Source: Grifola frondosa (lineage: Eukaryota; Basidiomycota; Agaricomycetes; Polyporales; Grifolaceae). Taken from it: 64,000 nt of DNA. The notes beneath the pieces are model-generated. The model saw only the letters and a program-made list of their open reading frames with translations. It made no database searches and had not been told where the DNA came from. Positions 21,855 through 34,538 of the stretch are shown in pieces; the first letter of the stretch is position 1, and the number at the start of each line of letters is the position of its first letter. The position numbers were made by a program, and so were the translations under genes. Where the stretch lies: the NCBI GenBank assembly GCA_001683735.1, contig LUGG01000010.1, positions 1-64,000 of the forward strand, written 5' to 3'.

Positions 21855-24800
21855 ATGATTCATCTCGATCGGAATCATTCCTCCACTATCGCTCGTCACT
21901 CAAAGCCTGCAAATTTGATTCTCTCCAATCCTCCCCATCCTGATCAGCACCAGATTCTTTCTTGGGCTTCCCCCACCCGTGACGCCAGGCCCTATTATCA
22001 GGAGTCTCAGGAACAGTTCTTGACAGACACTCCATCCAAACTATCTGTGCAGTCCGACATAGCTCCCATCCCAGATTTGTCTTCACAACCCTCCTCCTTG
22101 GGTCCCATCACCCCAGGCGACGCCGAGGATCCCAAGCTTCCTGAGCCCTCTCCCAGCAGCCCAGCCGACCCCCGCTCCCCTCCTGCCGACAGCTCTTCTT
22201 CTCTCACACCACCTCCTGACGCCTCGACGTCTCCAGTTGCAGCAGAGAACGCCGACGAGCCTCCGGGACGGTCTTCCGTACAGCGGCGCGCAGAGGCAAC
22301 CCCCGAAACCCCCGCAGAGTCAGGTGAGAAAGCTAGCGAGGTGGACAAAGCGTCGCGACAATCTACTCCCCTCAGCGAGCTCTCTTCGGCGTCAGATTTC
22401 GATGATGTACGAGAAATCGACAGTGCAACCAAGGAGGATGGGCACGAGGTCACTGGATCACCCGAAGACTGTCCGAGTAGTGCTGACGCGAGTAGTATGC
22501 CCGAAGGTTCGAACGAGGTCGTGCCCAGCAATGAACCGGTTGTGGCGATGAAAGACGAGAATACATCGTGTTCATTAAAGCCATCATCGTCCCCTGCAGC
22601 CTTTACCGCCAGTTCACCCCCTCGTCACCCTCCTGTTCTCCCACAGCTCCAGATTTAACCGCAAAACAGACGACTGCAGATGGGGACAAACCTATCGGTG
22701 CTGTGGGCTCCTCGTCTATACCTGATCCTGCGCCTCAGAAAGATGCGACTCGGCCTTCGAACGCAGATATGCCCTCCAGCAGCCACACGCCTGCCTCGCC
22801 GGTCGCCGTCTCCCCTTCCGGGCCCGCTCTTGATCCCAAGGTTGTCAGTATCTTGGAGCTGAATTCGTTGCTACTGAGGTAAGTCTCCTTTAGTTCAGTC
22901 CATCATCTTGTACTGACATGGGGTCCCAGAATCTCGATGGAGTTTCAAAGTCGTGGCGTTCAAATGAACGATCCCAAATATAATCAGTATGGGTTCAAAC
23001 ATGTGCATGATGATCCATCTTATGCTTTGGTATTTCTAGATATGCAATCCGGTTGCAATCCAATCTTACGTGGCTCGCAGCTGCTGCAGACGAAAGTCAT
23101 AAAGTCGTGCGTATACTTAACCTACATTCTGATCACTACCCTGACGAGTTGTAAAGAGTCCGGGCACAGCCCCGCTTCCGTCGCTGCCCATGATGCAGCC
23201 TCCTCCTCCAGTGGAGATGCCTCAATGGGTCGAATACAGGCGCTATACTCCGAATTGCCTGTCGTTTTTGCCAAAGAGATCATGCGTAGGCAACATGCTG
23301 CCCCAAGTAATGCGCCATCTCCGAGTAGCGTTCTCAATGGCAATGCAAAACGAGAACGAACAGAGGAACCGGCCGCGCCCCTTGCCAACAAGCGACGTGA
23401 CACGGGCGAGAGCAAAGCCCCGACGCCTATCGCTCCTGCACCTCCAGTGTCCGCCCCATCATCATCTCAGTCTCTTCCGATTCTTGCCCCCAGCTGAGCC
23501 ACTCAAACAGTAGCATGTCGCTCACAGGCGCACCCATCGCGCGAATGGGCACTCCTGCCATGCCGCCTCCACCTGTTCCATCCGGAATGATGCCCGGCGC
23601 GAATGAGGCTCAGCTTGCAGCTGCCCGTGCGCGGCAAGTGCCAATTCGCCAGTCGATGCAGCAGCAGCAGCAACCGCATGCGGAGGGTAATCGGCAAATG
23701 TCCCCGCCAGCTGCACCACAACAAGGAGGCATGCCGGTGCAGAACATTGCGGGACCCTCGTCAATGCCACACATGAGCCAGGCATCGATGCTGGCATCTC
23801 TTGGGCCTTCAGCGATGCAGAATCTCCAGCTATTGCAGAACAGAACCATCCTTTCGTGCAATATCTGATACAGCATGTGCCGGGTTTCATGTCGATGAGT
23901 GTTCCGGACAAGCTCCAAAAAATGCAGATGGCACAGGTCAGTGCTCGGTATACAGTTTCGTGTGAGAAGCAGACCTTGAACGAAATTGGTATAGGCTGCA
24001 ATGCATGCTCGGGGCCAGCAACAGCAGGCCCAGCGGGCGGCGGCGCAATCCCAGGCCGGGGGTCAATGTCTGGGTATCCTCAGGCTGGCATGCAAGCGGC
24101 TAGGATGTCTCCCATGACAGATGGGAGTCCTACGAGGGTTTCACCGGTGTCGCAACAAGGTCCGATGCAGGCCCAATCGCCGCTTGGTTCTTTTCCCTAC
24201 TCGGGCCACGTTTCGAATCCAGCAGATCCTCGGACAGCCCTCTCCGGTCTCACGCCCCAGCAGCAGCAAGCCATGCTGGCTAACATGCCCTCGCAGCAGC
24301 GCCAGCTCCTCCTGATGCAACAGCAAATGATGCGTGGGGCCAATGTGGGCAACGTTCCGAATCCCGCTGGTATGATGTCGACGCCACAGATGCTTGCAGC
24401 CGCCCAAGAGCGAATGCGGTTGGATCAGCGGATGTCTCAGATGGGCTCGACGCACCATGCGGGTTCGTCGATGACCGGCATGGAAGGAAACCAGTTCCCC
24501 GCTCTCCGTTCTAACCCAGGCGTACCTGGTATTGCGAGGAGTCAACGAACGCCGTCCGACTCCTTACCGTCACCTATCTCCCAGCAGAGGTTAGCTGGCC
24601 AGATGTCTGAAGACCAGCAACGAGCCATGATGATGCAGCAAGCGCAGCAGAGGGGTATGACGCCGCACATGCAGAATCCAGGTTTCGCGCAAGGCGGCGG
24701 AGGCTCATTGCACAATGCGGGCTGGTCACATGGTGGCTCACAGCAGTCTGCGCAAATGGGCCACGCGCAGGGTGGATTCTCGATGTCGTCGCCTGGTAGT

Positions 24801-25031
24801 GGGGGCAATGGAGGAAGCTATGGAGCTCTTCCAGGCGGTGCGCCATCTCCCGCTGGCAACCAGATGTGGGCGCAAAATGCCGGAATGACACAGTATCCAT
24901 TCATGGCACCATCTCCCGCCGCAAGTCAGCATCATTCTGACAATGCGATGACCCCTCGGCAGACATCAGCAACTCCTGCACCGCATCAGCAAATGTCTCA
25001 AAACAGTCCCTCGACAGATCAGACGGCCTAG
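21855..25031 (+). CDS. Q/M/P-rich protein with SS18/SSXT-like N-terminal helix domain (putative SWI/SNF-associated)
   Basis: A long disordered Pro/Ser/Glu-rich N-terminus (21855-22640) precedes a short conserved block. This block is split by introns at 22879-22927 and ~22985-23038: VVSILELNSLLLRISMEFQS, then DPKYNQ joined to YAIRLQSNLTWLAAAADE. The pattern of a short helix followed by QY..RLQ.NL.WLA..AD resembles the SNH domain of SS18/SSXT, a BAF/SWI-SNF subunit. The C-terminal half is rich in Gln, Met, Gly and Pro (GLTPQQQQAMLANMPSQQRQ), fitting a transcriptional cofactor. It includes HPFVQYLIQHVPGFMSMSVP (~23850). Frames change at ~22640, ~23495, ~23840 and ~24055. Some are introns, but the last is a G run one base short (AGGCCGGGGGTC), after which SMSGYPQAGMQAARM follows in frame. 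The start ATG is the first good one. Family assignment is tentative; nuclear role is inferred. Confidence 0.5.
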
Positions 25032-25525
25032 GTGACTTCGACTTTATGAATTGGGGACAATAGGCCTCGATCTCTGTTAATGTGTGCTGCGATTTACCCA
25101 TTTCATTTTTCTTCTCGCCTAGACCGCATGCTTGTTGATATCATAAACTAGTTTCGTTACTCGATGGTCTTGTATAGCTCGCTGCTGAGGATGTTCTCGT
25201 AATATGTTTGTATCGTAGGGGAGCTGTCGCGGTTTTGTTGATACCACCGAACTGTTGTAGGTCGATGATCTGCTATGACAACTGCTTGTGGGTGTCGGTG
25301 CTGTACCTTGTTTTTGTCATCATCTATCCTCATCATTTGTCGTGATGTGTTGTCCGCGATTGACAAGCGTGTAAACAGAAGCTGTGCGGGACCGCAGAAC
25401 CTGATCTCTGCACTGACTCAACATCAGAGCCCCTTGTGCCCCCTGTGACAGTTCCACGCTGTATATCTCTCCCTCATAACTCACCGATGGTCTAACGACG
25501 ACAGTTCAAATCAAACAACCCACGC

Positions 25526-26648
25526 ATGTTCTCAAGGCTGACACCGTCGGACAAGGACGCGTTCTTCGCGCTCCTAGATGAGTTGAGTAGACAGCACTTA
25601 TCACGCGCAGCCCCTAAAGTTCTCTGTGGCTACAGGTACTTTGCCTCTCGGCCAGAATCTTCGAGAATATTGGAAATGGCATGAATCGTGAATCTGGAAC
25701 AGCCTCAGCAGCCTCAGCAGTACAGCGAGCCTTTTCTGCATCTCCGCATGAGGTTGCATCGGCTGTCAATGGATGGAAGAGGCCAGGTTCCAACGCTGCA
25801 GTGAGTTGTTGTTGACCGCCATACTTAGTAGTGACAATCAACGCCGTCTTGACATTGATCTTCGAAACGTATTTGATAGTCCTCTGGTTCACCGGAGATG
25901 CCCACCTCTGTCGGCCGCGTAGCTGCAGCAGCTGCTGCATTGAAGCTGAGCACGCCGGATGCGAGCTCGACTGGGTTCCCTCGTCCCCCTCCTCGACGAA
26001 ACCCTAGCTCATCCAATGAAGAATCGTCGTACGTCCAGCCAGAGCATAACAGACTTGTTCCTGTGAAAGTATGTTGCACATCGTCGTTGGCATGACAGTG
26101 TCATTGATGTCACTCTCGACAAGAAATTTGGCGATGTCGACCTCTCGTCGGGGAAGAACATGTACAATTCTTTGCGTCATTCTACCGCGAACAAAACAGC
26201 TACACCTCCGCCGGTCGCACCACCGGTTCCTTCCGCATTCCCTGCAAGGAAGAGTTTCGCACCTCCCCCTATGAGACGCGTGCCGTCCACGGTGTCGGTG
26301 TCGGATGCCGTAGCGCCTTCTCCGCCTCCTCCCATACCTTCAAGAGCAAGACAGGAGGAAGAGGTGAATGGAGAGTGGGCAGAAGCCGTATATGATTACT
26401 CGAGTGAGGTAATATAACCTTTAGGCTTCCTCTCCCGAAGCTAGCTGTACTGAAACAATTACAGGATCCGGGAGACCTTGAGCTCCAAGCTGAGCAGCGG
26501 GTTCTCGTCGTGGAGAAAACATCCGATGATTGGTTAGTAGTTCCCATATTGTGGTATCATATAAGTCTTTTAATGCTGCAACAGGTGGACTGGTGAGATC
26601 GGGGGAAGGAGAGGTCTAATCCCCGCTGCCTACGTCAAGATACTCTAA
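25526..26648 (+). CDS. SH3-domain protein
   Basis: The N-terminal exon is MFSRLTPSDKDAFFALLDE, which joins across a ~55 bp intron to YFASRPEIFENIGN. An Ala-rich segment (VGRVAAAAAALKL), a Pro-rich linker (PPPVAPPVPSAFPARKSF, PSPPPPIPSRAR), and a C-terminal SH3 domain follow. The SH3 domain has ALYDY-like AEAVYDYSSE, then DLELQAEQRVLVVEK, the DDWWTGEIGGRRGLIP Trp pair, and AAYVKIL at the very end. Four to five short introns are present and the last three exons read cleanly. Polyproline stretches could bind SH3 partners. Yeast proteins of similar layout (for example LSB/PIN3 types) act at actin patches, which is only an analogy here. The N-terminal segment is not assigned. Confidence 0.75.
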
Positions 26649-26746
26649 TTTATTAGGCACCCACGGATGTATAAATACCATGCAATACAGAAGTCGTAAA
26701 CATTATCTACCAGATGACAAGCGTACACCATTATTCACCCACAACT

Positions 26747-29641
26747 TCAGTACTGCCGTCGAGGTCTCTTCCGGTCTCGGATAGTCGCGTCTCGTTTCGT
26801 TACACTTTGACGGGATTCCAAAACCGCTGTCTGTTGTCCCAGGGCCTTAAAAGCAGCCTTCGGGCGCCCGGTTCTTTGCACCACTTTGCCGCGATACTTA
26901 GCTCTTCCAATGGCTTTAGTCGTCCGGGGCTTAGGACCCTCGTCCTTGCCCGTGCCCTCGAATGGTCGTGTGCGCTTCAGGCCCAACGCAGAGAAGTGTA
27001 GAGACCCGATTGTCGGCCTGCTTTGTTGGGTTGCGGCATGTGGTGACACCTGGGTGTCGCGCGGCGCATGGGATAAAATCCGACTGACCCTATCGTGGCA
27101 ATCCAAAGTATAGGTGTGGAGGAATCTACTCCAGTAGTCTGCGAGGATGCGGGGATCGGTCCACGAAGGTGCATATTCGTTTTCAGGAAGCCACATAGAA
27201 GTCGGATGTTGGAGATCCATGACTTTGTCGAACCATTTCTGAAGCGGTTTGCTCGTGAACCTGACTTTTTTCGTGAACTTCCTGCTCGTCGAATTCTGGA
27301 GCTTTGCATCTCCACCTCGAGTGTTGCCTTTCTCGTCAATCTCGTCATACCTATCAAAGAGCACATGGAGTAGTCTGACCAGTGCAGACTCCTGCTTGTT
27401 GTGGGGCAGCCAACGAAGACTACAGTACAGAACCACATACAAGAGTGATTCCATGTCGTCTTGTATGTGGTGCTGTTGAGTGAATTCTTCTGATATAACT
27501 CGGGCTGACATAAATTGCCAGGTAGCCTGCAATCATGACGTGAGATCAACCCTGTATAACTGGTGTTCACTAAATGGTACTTACGGTTCGCTCATAACGT
27601 CGCGGTGTCCTAGCACCATCGGGGCACGAAAGTTCCCAGTCTGTCAGGTACCCCCGCCTGACACCACTCTGTGCATCCTTAACAAGAATGATATTGTTTA
27701 AGCTAACGTCACGATGAAGTCTGTGACCTTTTTCCAATGCATCCAACATAGCTGTGATGTAGGTGGGCGTCAGGGAGTCGATAAATTATAAGCAGGATGA
27801 GAAAAAAACCTTTATAGACGTCAAAACTTGCGTGAAGGAGTTCGCTCGTTCCCAAACCGTTGCAATCCATAACCAACGGTTCCCAGGGTCAAGCGATAGT
27901 GGGTATGCTTGATCACCATAATTTTCCGCGTGCTTTCGCCGCAAAGCCAGTTTGCATAGCGATAGTCTTGTGTTCTTGTATGTTGGAAAGCTATTGCCAT
28001 TGCGTCTTTGGAAATCGAAATCGATTTCAGCACCAGTGTCTTCGAAACCATACGCTGTTCACTTACAAGTCTTTAACCCCAAGTCGTCAACGTCCGAATC
28101 CAGCTGAGGGACGTCCCCATGATCTAATAGCTCCGGGACAAAACAGACATTCAGATTGTTCAACTCGGTTAATATATCCCCTTCTGGCTCCATGTCGTCC
28201 ACATTGTAACGCCATGTGTCCTTCAAAAAGACGATCCGTCCTCTCGTTAAATCCAATGCCCAGTATCCCCCGTTGATCGACTGGCCAATGATAGCGGGAA
28301 GCAACCGGTCTCGACACCAAAAGTCGACGAATCTGACAGCCGCTTGAATTCTGGACGAATAATTTGATCACCGAGACGACACCTTGTTGATAGTGTTCCG
28401 CCACTAGTTGGCCCTCAGACTGGTTGCCATCATCATAAAGGACGATGTCACTATCATGGCCACCTTGTTCATCGTCAGGATCGTTCCAACCACCATAGAG
28501 TCTATTGTCATTATGGGAGTCCTCGCTAGCATCATCTTCAGTGTCGTCGCCGCCACCTCCAGCTTCGCCAACCTCAATTTGAGATTTAATATGGTTCCTG
28601 ATAGCTTCGTGAAACTTCTTCTCTTCTTCTTCACTTGCTTTCTCGACGGTGAGGTCGTAGCCACGTTCCACGTCTGAGGCCTGGGAAAAAGCCACAAAAA
28701 CTCGCAAAGAGGATCTGGATTTGTGCGAATGTCGAAGGATTCGGTTGCGATGGCACCAGCACGATCCCAACGGATTAACCGAGCCAAAGAACCAGCAAGT
28801 GATATGGAAAAGCAAAATGTCGGTGTTGTCTTGCACATATTTCTGCAGCATATGCGATGTTCTGCCCAAGAGCATTTTCAGCATACTCCAAGTTGCCCTT
28901 GTTACCTATGTCCAAGACAAATTTGCATGAAGCGCGATCGTTGGCGTCTATATCCTTGGGAGGGTCACGGAAGAAGTCTAGCTCTGGGCATGGCTTCACT
29001 TCGATAAAGAGTGCAGCATAGCCAAGATCAGTATGAGCAGTGGCATGGGACTCGGACACCTGAACGAATTGCAGATGTTCCTCGGCATAGCCACACAGAT
29101 CGGGCTTATGCGAGCCAAGTTTTTTATCGTGGTCAGGATATGCCGAGGTGTTCCGGAAGACGATGCCTGGACAACGCGATTTGTGTTTCGTCTTCCTGTT
29201 CAACGAGCTGACCTAGTAATGTAATACCTTGAAGTCGTGAAATGATTGGAGAGTGTAAAACACGCACCAGCGGATCGTAGATGTCCCGCTCTTTTTGAGC
29301 CTTGGCTGGTATGGCAGTAAATGCATTTCTACTGGACAGCATGTACATTCTATTCGCATCGCCACGTTCGGGAAGAAAATCATTCAGAAATTCTTGTGGA
29401 GGATGGGACCCAGGATAAACTTGTGTCCTTCTCCAGCGAATCTTTGGTTGCGGGCCTTAGCATTTTTTGCATCAAATCCGCAGTTCTGTGAGCTATTCTC
29501 GTTCTTTGTGATAGGGGTGTTCAAAACATTGAGATCTTCTAAGGCCTGACGTCTTTTTGGAGTGCATTGATCAGGTGGAGGAGAAGGAGAAGGAGTAAGA
29601 TGTCTGTCTGGCAGTGTGTGCTGGCAAGGTGGAGTGGCCAT
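26747..29641 (-). CDS. FunK1 fungal-type protein kinase (copy A) with N-terminal PD-(D/E)XK-like region
   Basis: The start MATPPCQHTLPDR is chosen at 29641. The N-terminal region includes KFILGPILHKNF, then SHKPDLCGYAEEHLQF and DLGYAALFIEVKP, a PD...ExK arrangement. NALGQNIAYAAEICARQHRH and IRWDRAGAIATESFDI follow, then an acidic insert (28450-28560). The kinase part has GYWALDL and IVFLKDTWR (candidate ATP-binding Lys), LHRDVSLNNIILV (catalytic loop, ~27690-27730), LTDWELSC (DW in place of DFG), and DDMESLLYVVLY. The tail is basic (KRPRRQY). Single-base T-run deficits occur near 29380 (KNF/LNDF), 28815 and 28690, plus a break near 28300. Each restores homology to copy B when one base is added. 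FunK1 kinases are an expanded mushroom-specific family of unclear substrates. The gene is divergent from copy B. Confidence 0.85.
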
Positions 29642-31029
29642 ATTGAGATGTCGGCGCAGGCAGGTGGGAGACGGGAAAAAGAGAAATTGGACCAACACTG
29701 CCTTTGAAATTGAAAGTAATATAGGGCCACATAGTGTCACGCGGGCACAATGCCACACAAGAGCCACAGGATCGTCGTCTCCAATTCACATTGTAATCAC
29801 GTGACCGCGTTGTGCTTGGTGCACTTCGTTTCTTCTCGACGTGTCGGCAACCGGAAGGAGACAACAGTATACAGATGGCATGAAGGAACTCTTGACTAGT
29901 AACTTTGTTGAAGAAAGTAAGAAAAAATGGCGTGGGAGACCGATGACATCGTACTTGCCTGCTCGAAATGCAAAGCTGCCCAAAGTACTCGCCTTCCTCC
30001 GCAACAGTACAACCTGAACTAATGCCAGTACATCGAGATTCATTTTGACTCGCATGCCATAGTACAGATGTTCATACAACGATACCTGTGCCTTCGTCCA
30101 AGATAAATCTTACATATCATACAAAATCTGCGTAGGGGCAGTTGTGCTGGTAGCAGTTACGCCAGGCGCGCCGACGCGCAAGACGAAGAATTTTGTGCCA
30201 TAGGAGCCCTCAATATACAAGGGAGGATGATCAACGGGTACGAAGGGGCAGCTAGAACATAGCATTCTATGACATACCACAATCTGATGGTGGTTACCGA
30301 AGAAATCCATTTGCAATATGTGCACAAGATAATCCTGATCAGAAGACAGAAGACCACCATAATCAGGTAAGAGCGCACCCCGGATAGAGCTTGGACGGAA
30401 CAAAACCGTCATGCTTCTTGAACACCGACGATGTCCACCCTCAGACACCTGCGCTGTGTACGACGACTCAAGCGGACATGCACTTTTCACAGCGTGAGTA
30501 CGACGCCGTGCCCTTAGATCGGTGTGTAGTCAACCAAACATAAGAATCGAGTGAAGTCCCTTCAAGTATCTCCCTATAATGAGAATTTCTGGAAACGCAC
30601 CTGTGCCACTACCGTCCATTCGAGTTCCACATGTCGTACATTGGACAAGCCCAACCAACAGCAGACTAGGGAAGTAGCCTCCAAGTTTGCTCCAAGTTCA
30701 ATCATTCGATGACAAATCAGGGAAGACTTTGCGAAAAGAACTACTCATTGAATCAAAGTAGCAGCTTTACTCATAGCTGCTAACTCTGCAGAGCATGTCC
30801 ACGGCCACACGCGCCGAGTTAAAGACCTGCGAATGAGGACAGCCATTCATGACCATCCGCCATTTAGCGATTTTCAAAATTCACGCGTGTCCGCAGATCT
30901 AGGGTTCCGACCGATCACGTGTGATCAAGACATGGTCGCGTACGCGCCACCGAAGTTCGAACCACAATCTTACACTCATCCAACACCTGCCAGGGCTACT
31001 TCACACCCTGGGCGAACTCCTATCCAATC
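29642..31029. other. Shared region between divergent FunK1 genes
   Basis: The ~1.4 kb between the two starts should hold both promoters. Minus-strand ORFs of 97 and 126 codons (29786-30079, 30110-30490) show no recognisable domain. Copy B may extend upstream, since an open frame from 30833 runs to one base short of joining at the A run near 31035. Confidence 0.4.
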
Positions 31030-33733
31030 ATGACAAAAAATAACGCCTCTCAGCGCGTCCTTGACGTACCAATAGCTCTGGGATCTAGCGATGGAGAGAC
31101 TGGCGGTTTTGACCCCAAGCAGGCCAAAGGCCGCAACAATAGGAATGTCCAGGATGCGAGGAAATTCATTCTAGGACCAATGCCGGCTGGCAAATTTTTG
31201 GACAGTTTCCTGCCTGTGTCTGCGACTTCCGTTAGGAAGCCACAGAGATTATCAAGCTGGCATGCATTCAACGCGGTGCCATCGCGCGGTTCCAAAGCAT
31301 CCGAGATATACGAACCCCTGGTGAGTGTTGCTCACACCGCTTTGTTTTGATGTGCATCGGTTGAATGTCTGTTTAGCTTGCAGCTCTGAATAAGTCTACG
31401 ACTTACAAATCTCGCTGTCCAGGCTTCACTTTTGACAACACATCGTCCCGCAACCAGTACCCCAAGAGGCTCGGCTTCTTGAAACCAGACATTTGCTGCT
31501 ACGCTACAGAACATCTGGACATTGCCCGATCTTCAGAAATCGACTCTCGTAGCGATCTCGGCTACGCTGCACTTTTCATAGAAATCAAGCCAGAGCCTGA
31601 GCAAGACTTTCTGTGCGATCCCTCGCCGGATGCTCCAGACAACAGCAGAGACTTTCATCAGTTTGTTTTGAAGATCAAGGACGAAACGACCCGAGAGCAA
31701 GCCGCACAAGCGCTCGGACAGCATGTATTCTATGCAACCGAGCTGTGTGCCAGACAGCACCGCACCTTCTGCTTTTCCATCTCGATGTCCGGCTCTCGCG
31801 CTCGATTCATACGTTGGGACCGTGCCGGCGCAATTGCCACCGAGTCATTTGATATTCGGGACGATCCTGATCCACTGTGCGAGTTCTTATGGCGATTTTC
31901 TCAGGCCTCCGACGCAGAGCGAGGGTACGACATGTCGGTCGGTGTGGCTAGTAAAGTGGAGGAGAAGATATTCAGAGATGCGATCGCAGCACGAGTTCGT
32001 TCTCAATTGGAAATTGACGGCGAAGAACTTGCGAAAGCTGTCGAAGAGCACTATAAGGCAGGCCTAGTTTCAATCATATGCGTGCCTTGTGGAGATGGCA
32101 TAGACTCTGGAATGCGTCGGTTTATAGTTTCTCGTCCGGTCAAATCACCACTTTGGATGATAGGTCGCGGTACGCGCGGGTATTGGGCGGTCGACGCGGG
32201 CAATCACGACGTGGTATTCCTTAAGGATGCCTGGCGGTCAGCGGAAGAGGGACATGATCAAGAGGGCATCGTCTTGCAAACTTTGAACAGGCTTAATGTC
32301 AGTAGCATTCCACAGTTGATCTGCCACGCAGATGTAGCAAGTCCTACCGTGAACGGAGAAGATGGTAAGAGGCAATCTGTCGAATTTAGTGATCTGCCCT
32401 TCTGATTCACATGCAGCTGGTCTCCAACACACGATGACACACGAGTACCTACTGGAGCCATGGATGTGTGGCCTCGCGCGGCGGAGAACTGCTGTGTCCC
32501 ATTACATTCACTATCGTCTGGTCTCGGGACCAGCCGGATATGGTCTGAAGAGATTCAGAGGAACGAACGAGCTTCTTCATGCTTCCTACGACACTTTTCA
32601 AGGTGAGAGGTATACTGAAATCATATTGTGAAATAATCTGACCTCTCACAACAGCAATGTTAGATGCGTTCGCGAAGGACAATCGCATTCATCGTGATAT
32701 TAGCCTTGGAAATATTATTCTTGTTAGGGAGCCTGGGCGCCCTGTCAGACGAGGATATCTGATAGATTGGGAAGCTTCTTGCAAGATCGATGCTAATGGA
32801 CGAGCAGTAAGGAAGGAGAGAATGGTAAGTCGCCTCCCAAACATTTGTGTAGTGTTCATGATATCAATTGTATGACCGTAGGGAACCTGGCAGTTCATGT
32901 CCTATGCCATCCTTTCCGACCATGAGGCTCCCCATACACTGCAAGATGACATGGAATCTCTCTTCTACGTTGTACTCTATTGCAGTATTCATTGGATGCC
33001 GCACAACTATCCGCCCCGTCAACGCTCGCGTGCACTCTCCCAAATATTCGACGAATGCATATCGTTATCAGGCCATGACCTTGGCGGTGACGCCAAGCAT
33101 GCGATCATCATGATGAGGAGACACACTAGGGGTATTACATTTTCCAGCGCTGCGCTTCAGAGGTGGCTGAACTCTACTATGGACTATCGCCATGCAGTCA
33201 ATGAACCTAAGCTGGTTCCCGAAACATGGACTGATCCCAAGCACCTCAATCATTTTTGGGGACACTTTCTGGATACCGAAGTGCTAAACACCGATGATAG
33301 GCTGTTTGGTAATCCGCTCCACGACGAAGAGCTCATTGACACATCGAGCACAGGGAAACACGGTCCTTCTGCAATATCTCTCGGCAAGCGGAAACGTTCG
33401 GAATCCTATGAGGAAACACGTACTCCGCCAACAAAGCGCAGCCGACCAGTTGCATTTGCAATGCATCAGAGCAAACTGAAGCCACCAGCAGCACCACCGA
33501 TTTTATCACGCAAACGAAAAAGGGTAGAATTCATGTCAACGCCGGAGTCAAGCAGACATAAACCCTATTGTGGCCCCATAACGCGCTCAAGGTCAAGACG
33601 ACAGACACAAGCTGAAGTAGGGGTGCAGGTCGGAATTTCTGGGAGTGGACAGCGTCGCAGCAAGCCTTTACATCGGAAAGCGTTGACAAAAACAGGTGCA
33701 CGTAGAGCAGGGACTAACCGCAAGGCGCGTTAG
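31030..33733 (+). CDS. FunK1 fungal-type protein kinase (copy B) with N-terminal PD-(D/E)XK-like region
   Basis: Four main exons are read. Residues near the start include FDPKQAKGRNNRNVQDARKF. After the first intron (31321-31376) comes the nuclease-like block: LKPDICCYATEHLDIA, DLGYAALFIEIKPEPEQDF, QALGQHVFYATELCARQH, and TFCFSISMSGSRARFIRWDR. The kinase lobe has GYWAVDAGNHDVVFLKDAWR, HEYLLEPWMCGLARRRTAVS, IHRDISLGNIILVREPG (~32688-32735), LIDWEASCKID, GTWQFMSYAILSDHEAPH and DDMESLFYVVLYCSIHWMPH. The tail is Lys/Arg-rich with LGKRKRSES and ILSRKRKRV, likely nuclear localisation signals. Unlike copy A the frame is clean throughout. Substrates are unknown; the family is expanded in Agaricomycetes. 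An upstream start (30794 or 30833) is possible if one base is missing near 31035. Confidence 0.88.
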
Positions 33734-34267
33734 TGTTATCAATATAGTCAGTCGTACACGTCCTTGTAGTAGCAGTAATTATTTATACCCATTTTCATCG
33801 GCTCCCTCTCCCTGTGCGTGAGCCGGGGGTTGTGTGAGGAGGGCATCCCACAGCTACCCGAGCGCGTAGTACATACATATCTCCTATTCGCGCGTCAGCA
33901 CGGGGGCCGGCCCCCATGCGCCTTGTCCATCATGTTGTGGCAAGCGCGAGGTTCTTGCCTCCCCGATCTGCCGCTTCCACTGCATAGTGCCGTACCAGCA
34001 TGTCTGGGCATGAAAAGGATGTTCTTCATTTATGATGTAACGGAACTACTGCTCGCAATAATATCAGACGACCCAGCACAAAATTTATTTTATTACATAC
34101 AAAGCTTCTCGGAGTGGGAAAGCGTTAATGACGATATAGCTTTCAATCCTGGACACAACATACCTGTGTCATATTGTGCAATAAGATGGGTATTTCAGCA
34201 GGATATTGAAATTCCCACCAGAGATTACCTTGATAGAAATTCTAAAGCAGGGGGGCCCGCACTTGTC
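33734..34267. other. Intergenic between FunK1-B and transposon
   Basis: This is the 3' flank of FunK1-B. A 174-codon plus ORF (33818-34342) crosses the proposed transposon edge and has no family signature, so it is not called as a gene. Confidence 0.4.
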
Positions 34268-34299
34268 GATCGCGAACCTTGTCGCGACTCACGCGCGCG

Positions 34300-34465
34300 G
34301 GTGACGGTTAACATTTTCACTTTGGTTATTAGCTTTAGTTAACTTTGTCCATATAAAGCTAACTTGCAGTTAACTTGGATTCGCGTAGCGACAAGTTTAC
34401 TTTAACTTGACTTTAACTTGGCTTTTCACATTCAACATTACACCTCTAACTTTGCATAACTTATG
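34300..34465 (+). repeat. Left subterminal TAACTTTG-type repeats
   Basis: Many copies of TAACTTTG, ACTTTAACTTG and close variants occur (TTAGTTAACTTTGTCC, TTACTTTAACTTGACTTTAA). They resume at 35450-35530 beyond the TRIM insertion (TTCAACTTTGG, GAACTTTAACTTCGG). The orientation is opposite to that of the right-hand arrays. Confidence 0.7.
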
Positions 34466-34538
34466 CATTCACAACGACCCACTGGCACATGTAACGACAT
34501 TGTTCTTCTCCTTAGAGCTCTAGTAAACCTCATCCAGC

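Noticed and set aside
30110..30490. 126-codon minus ORF between the FunK1 genes
   Set aside because: No recognisable motif, no neighbouring exon that extends it, and it lies in a shared promoter region.
33818..34342. 174-codon plus-strand ORF after FunK1-B
   Set aside because: No domain or family signature, and it crosses the proposed transposon edge, so it is probably a chance ORF.
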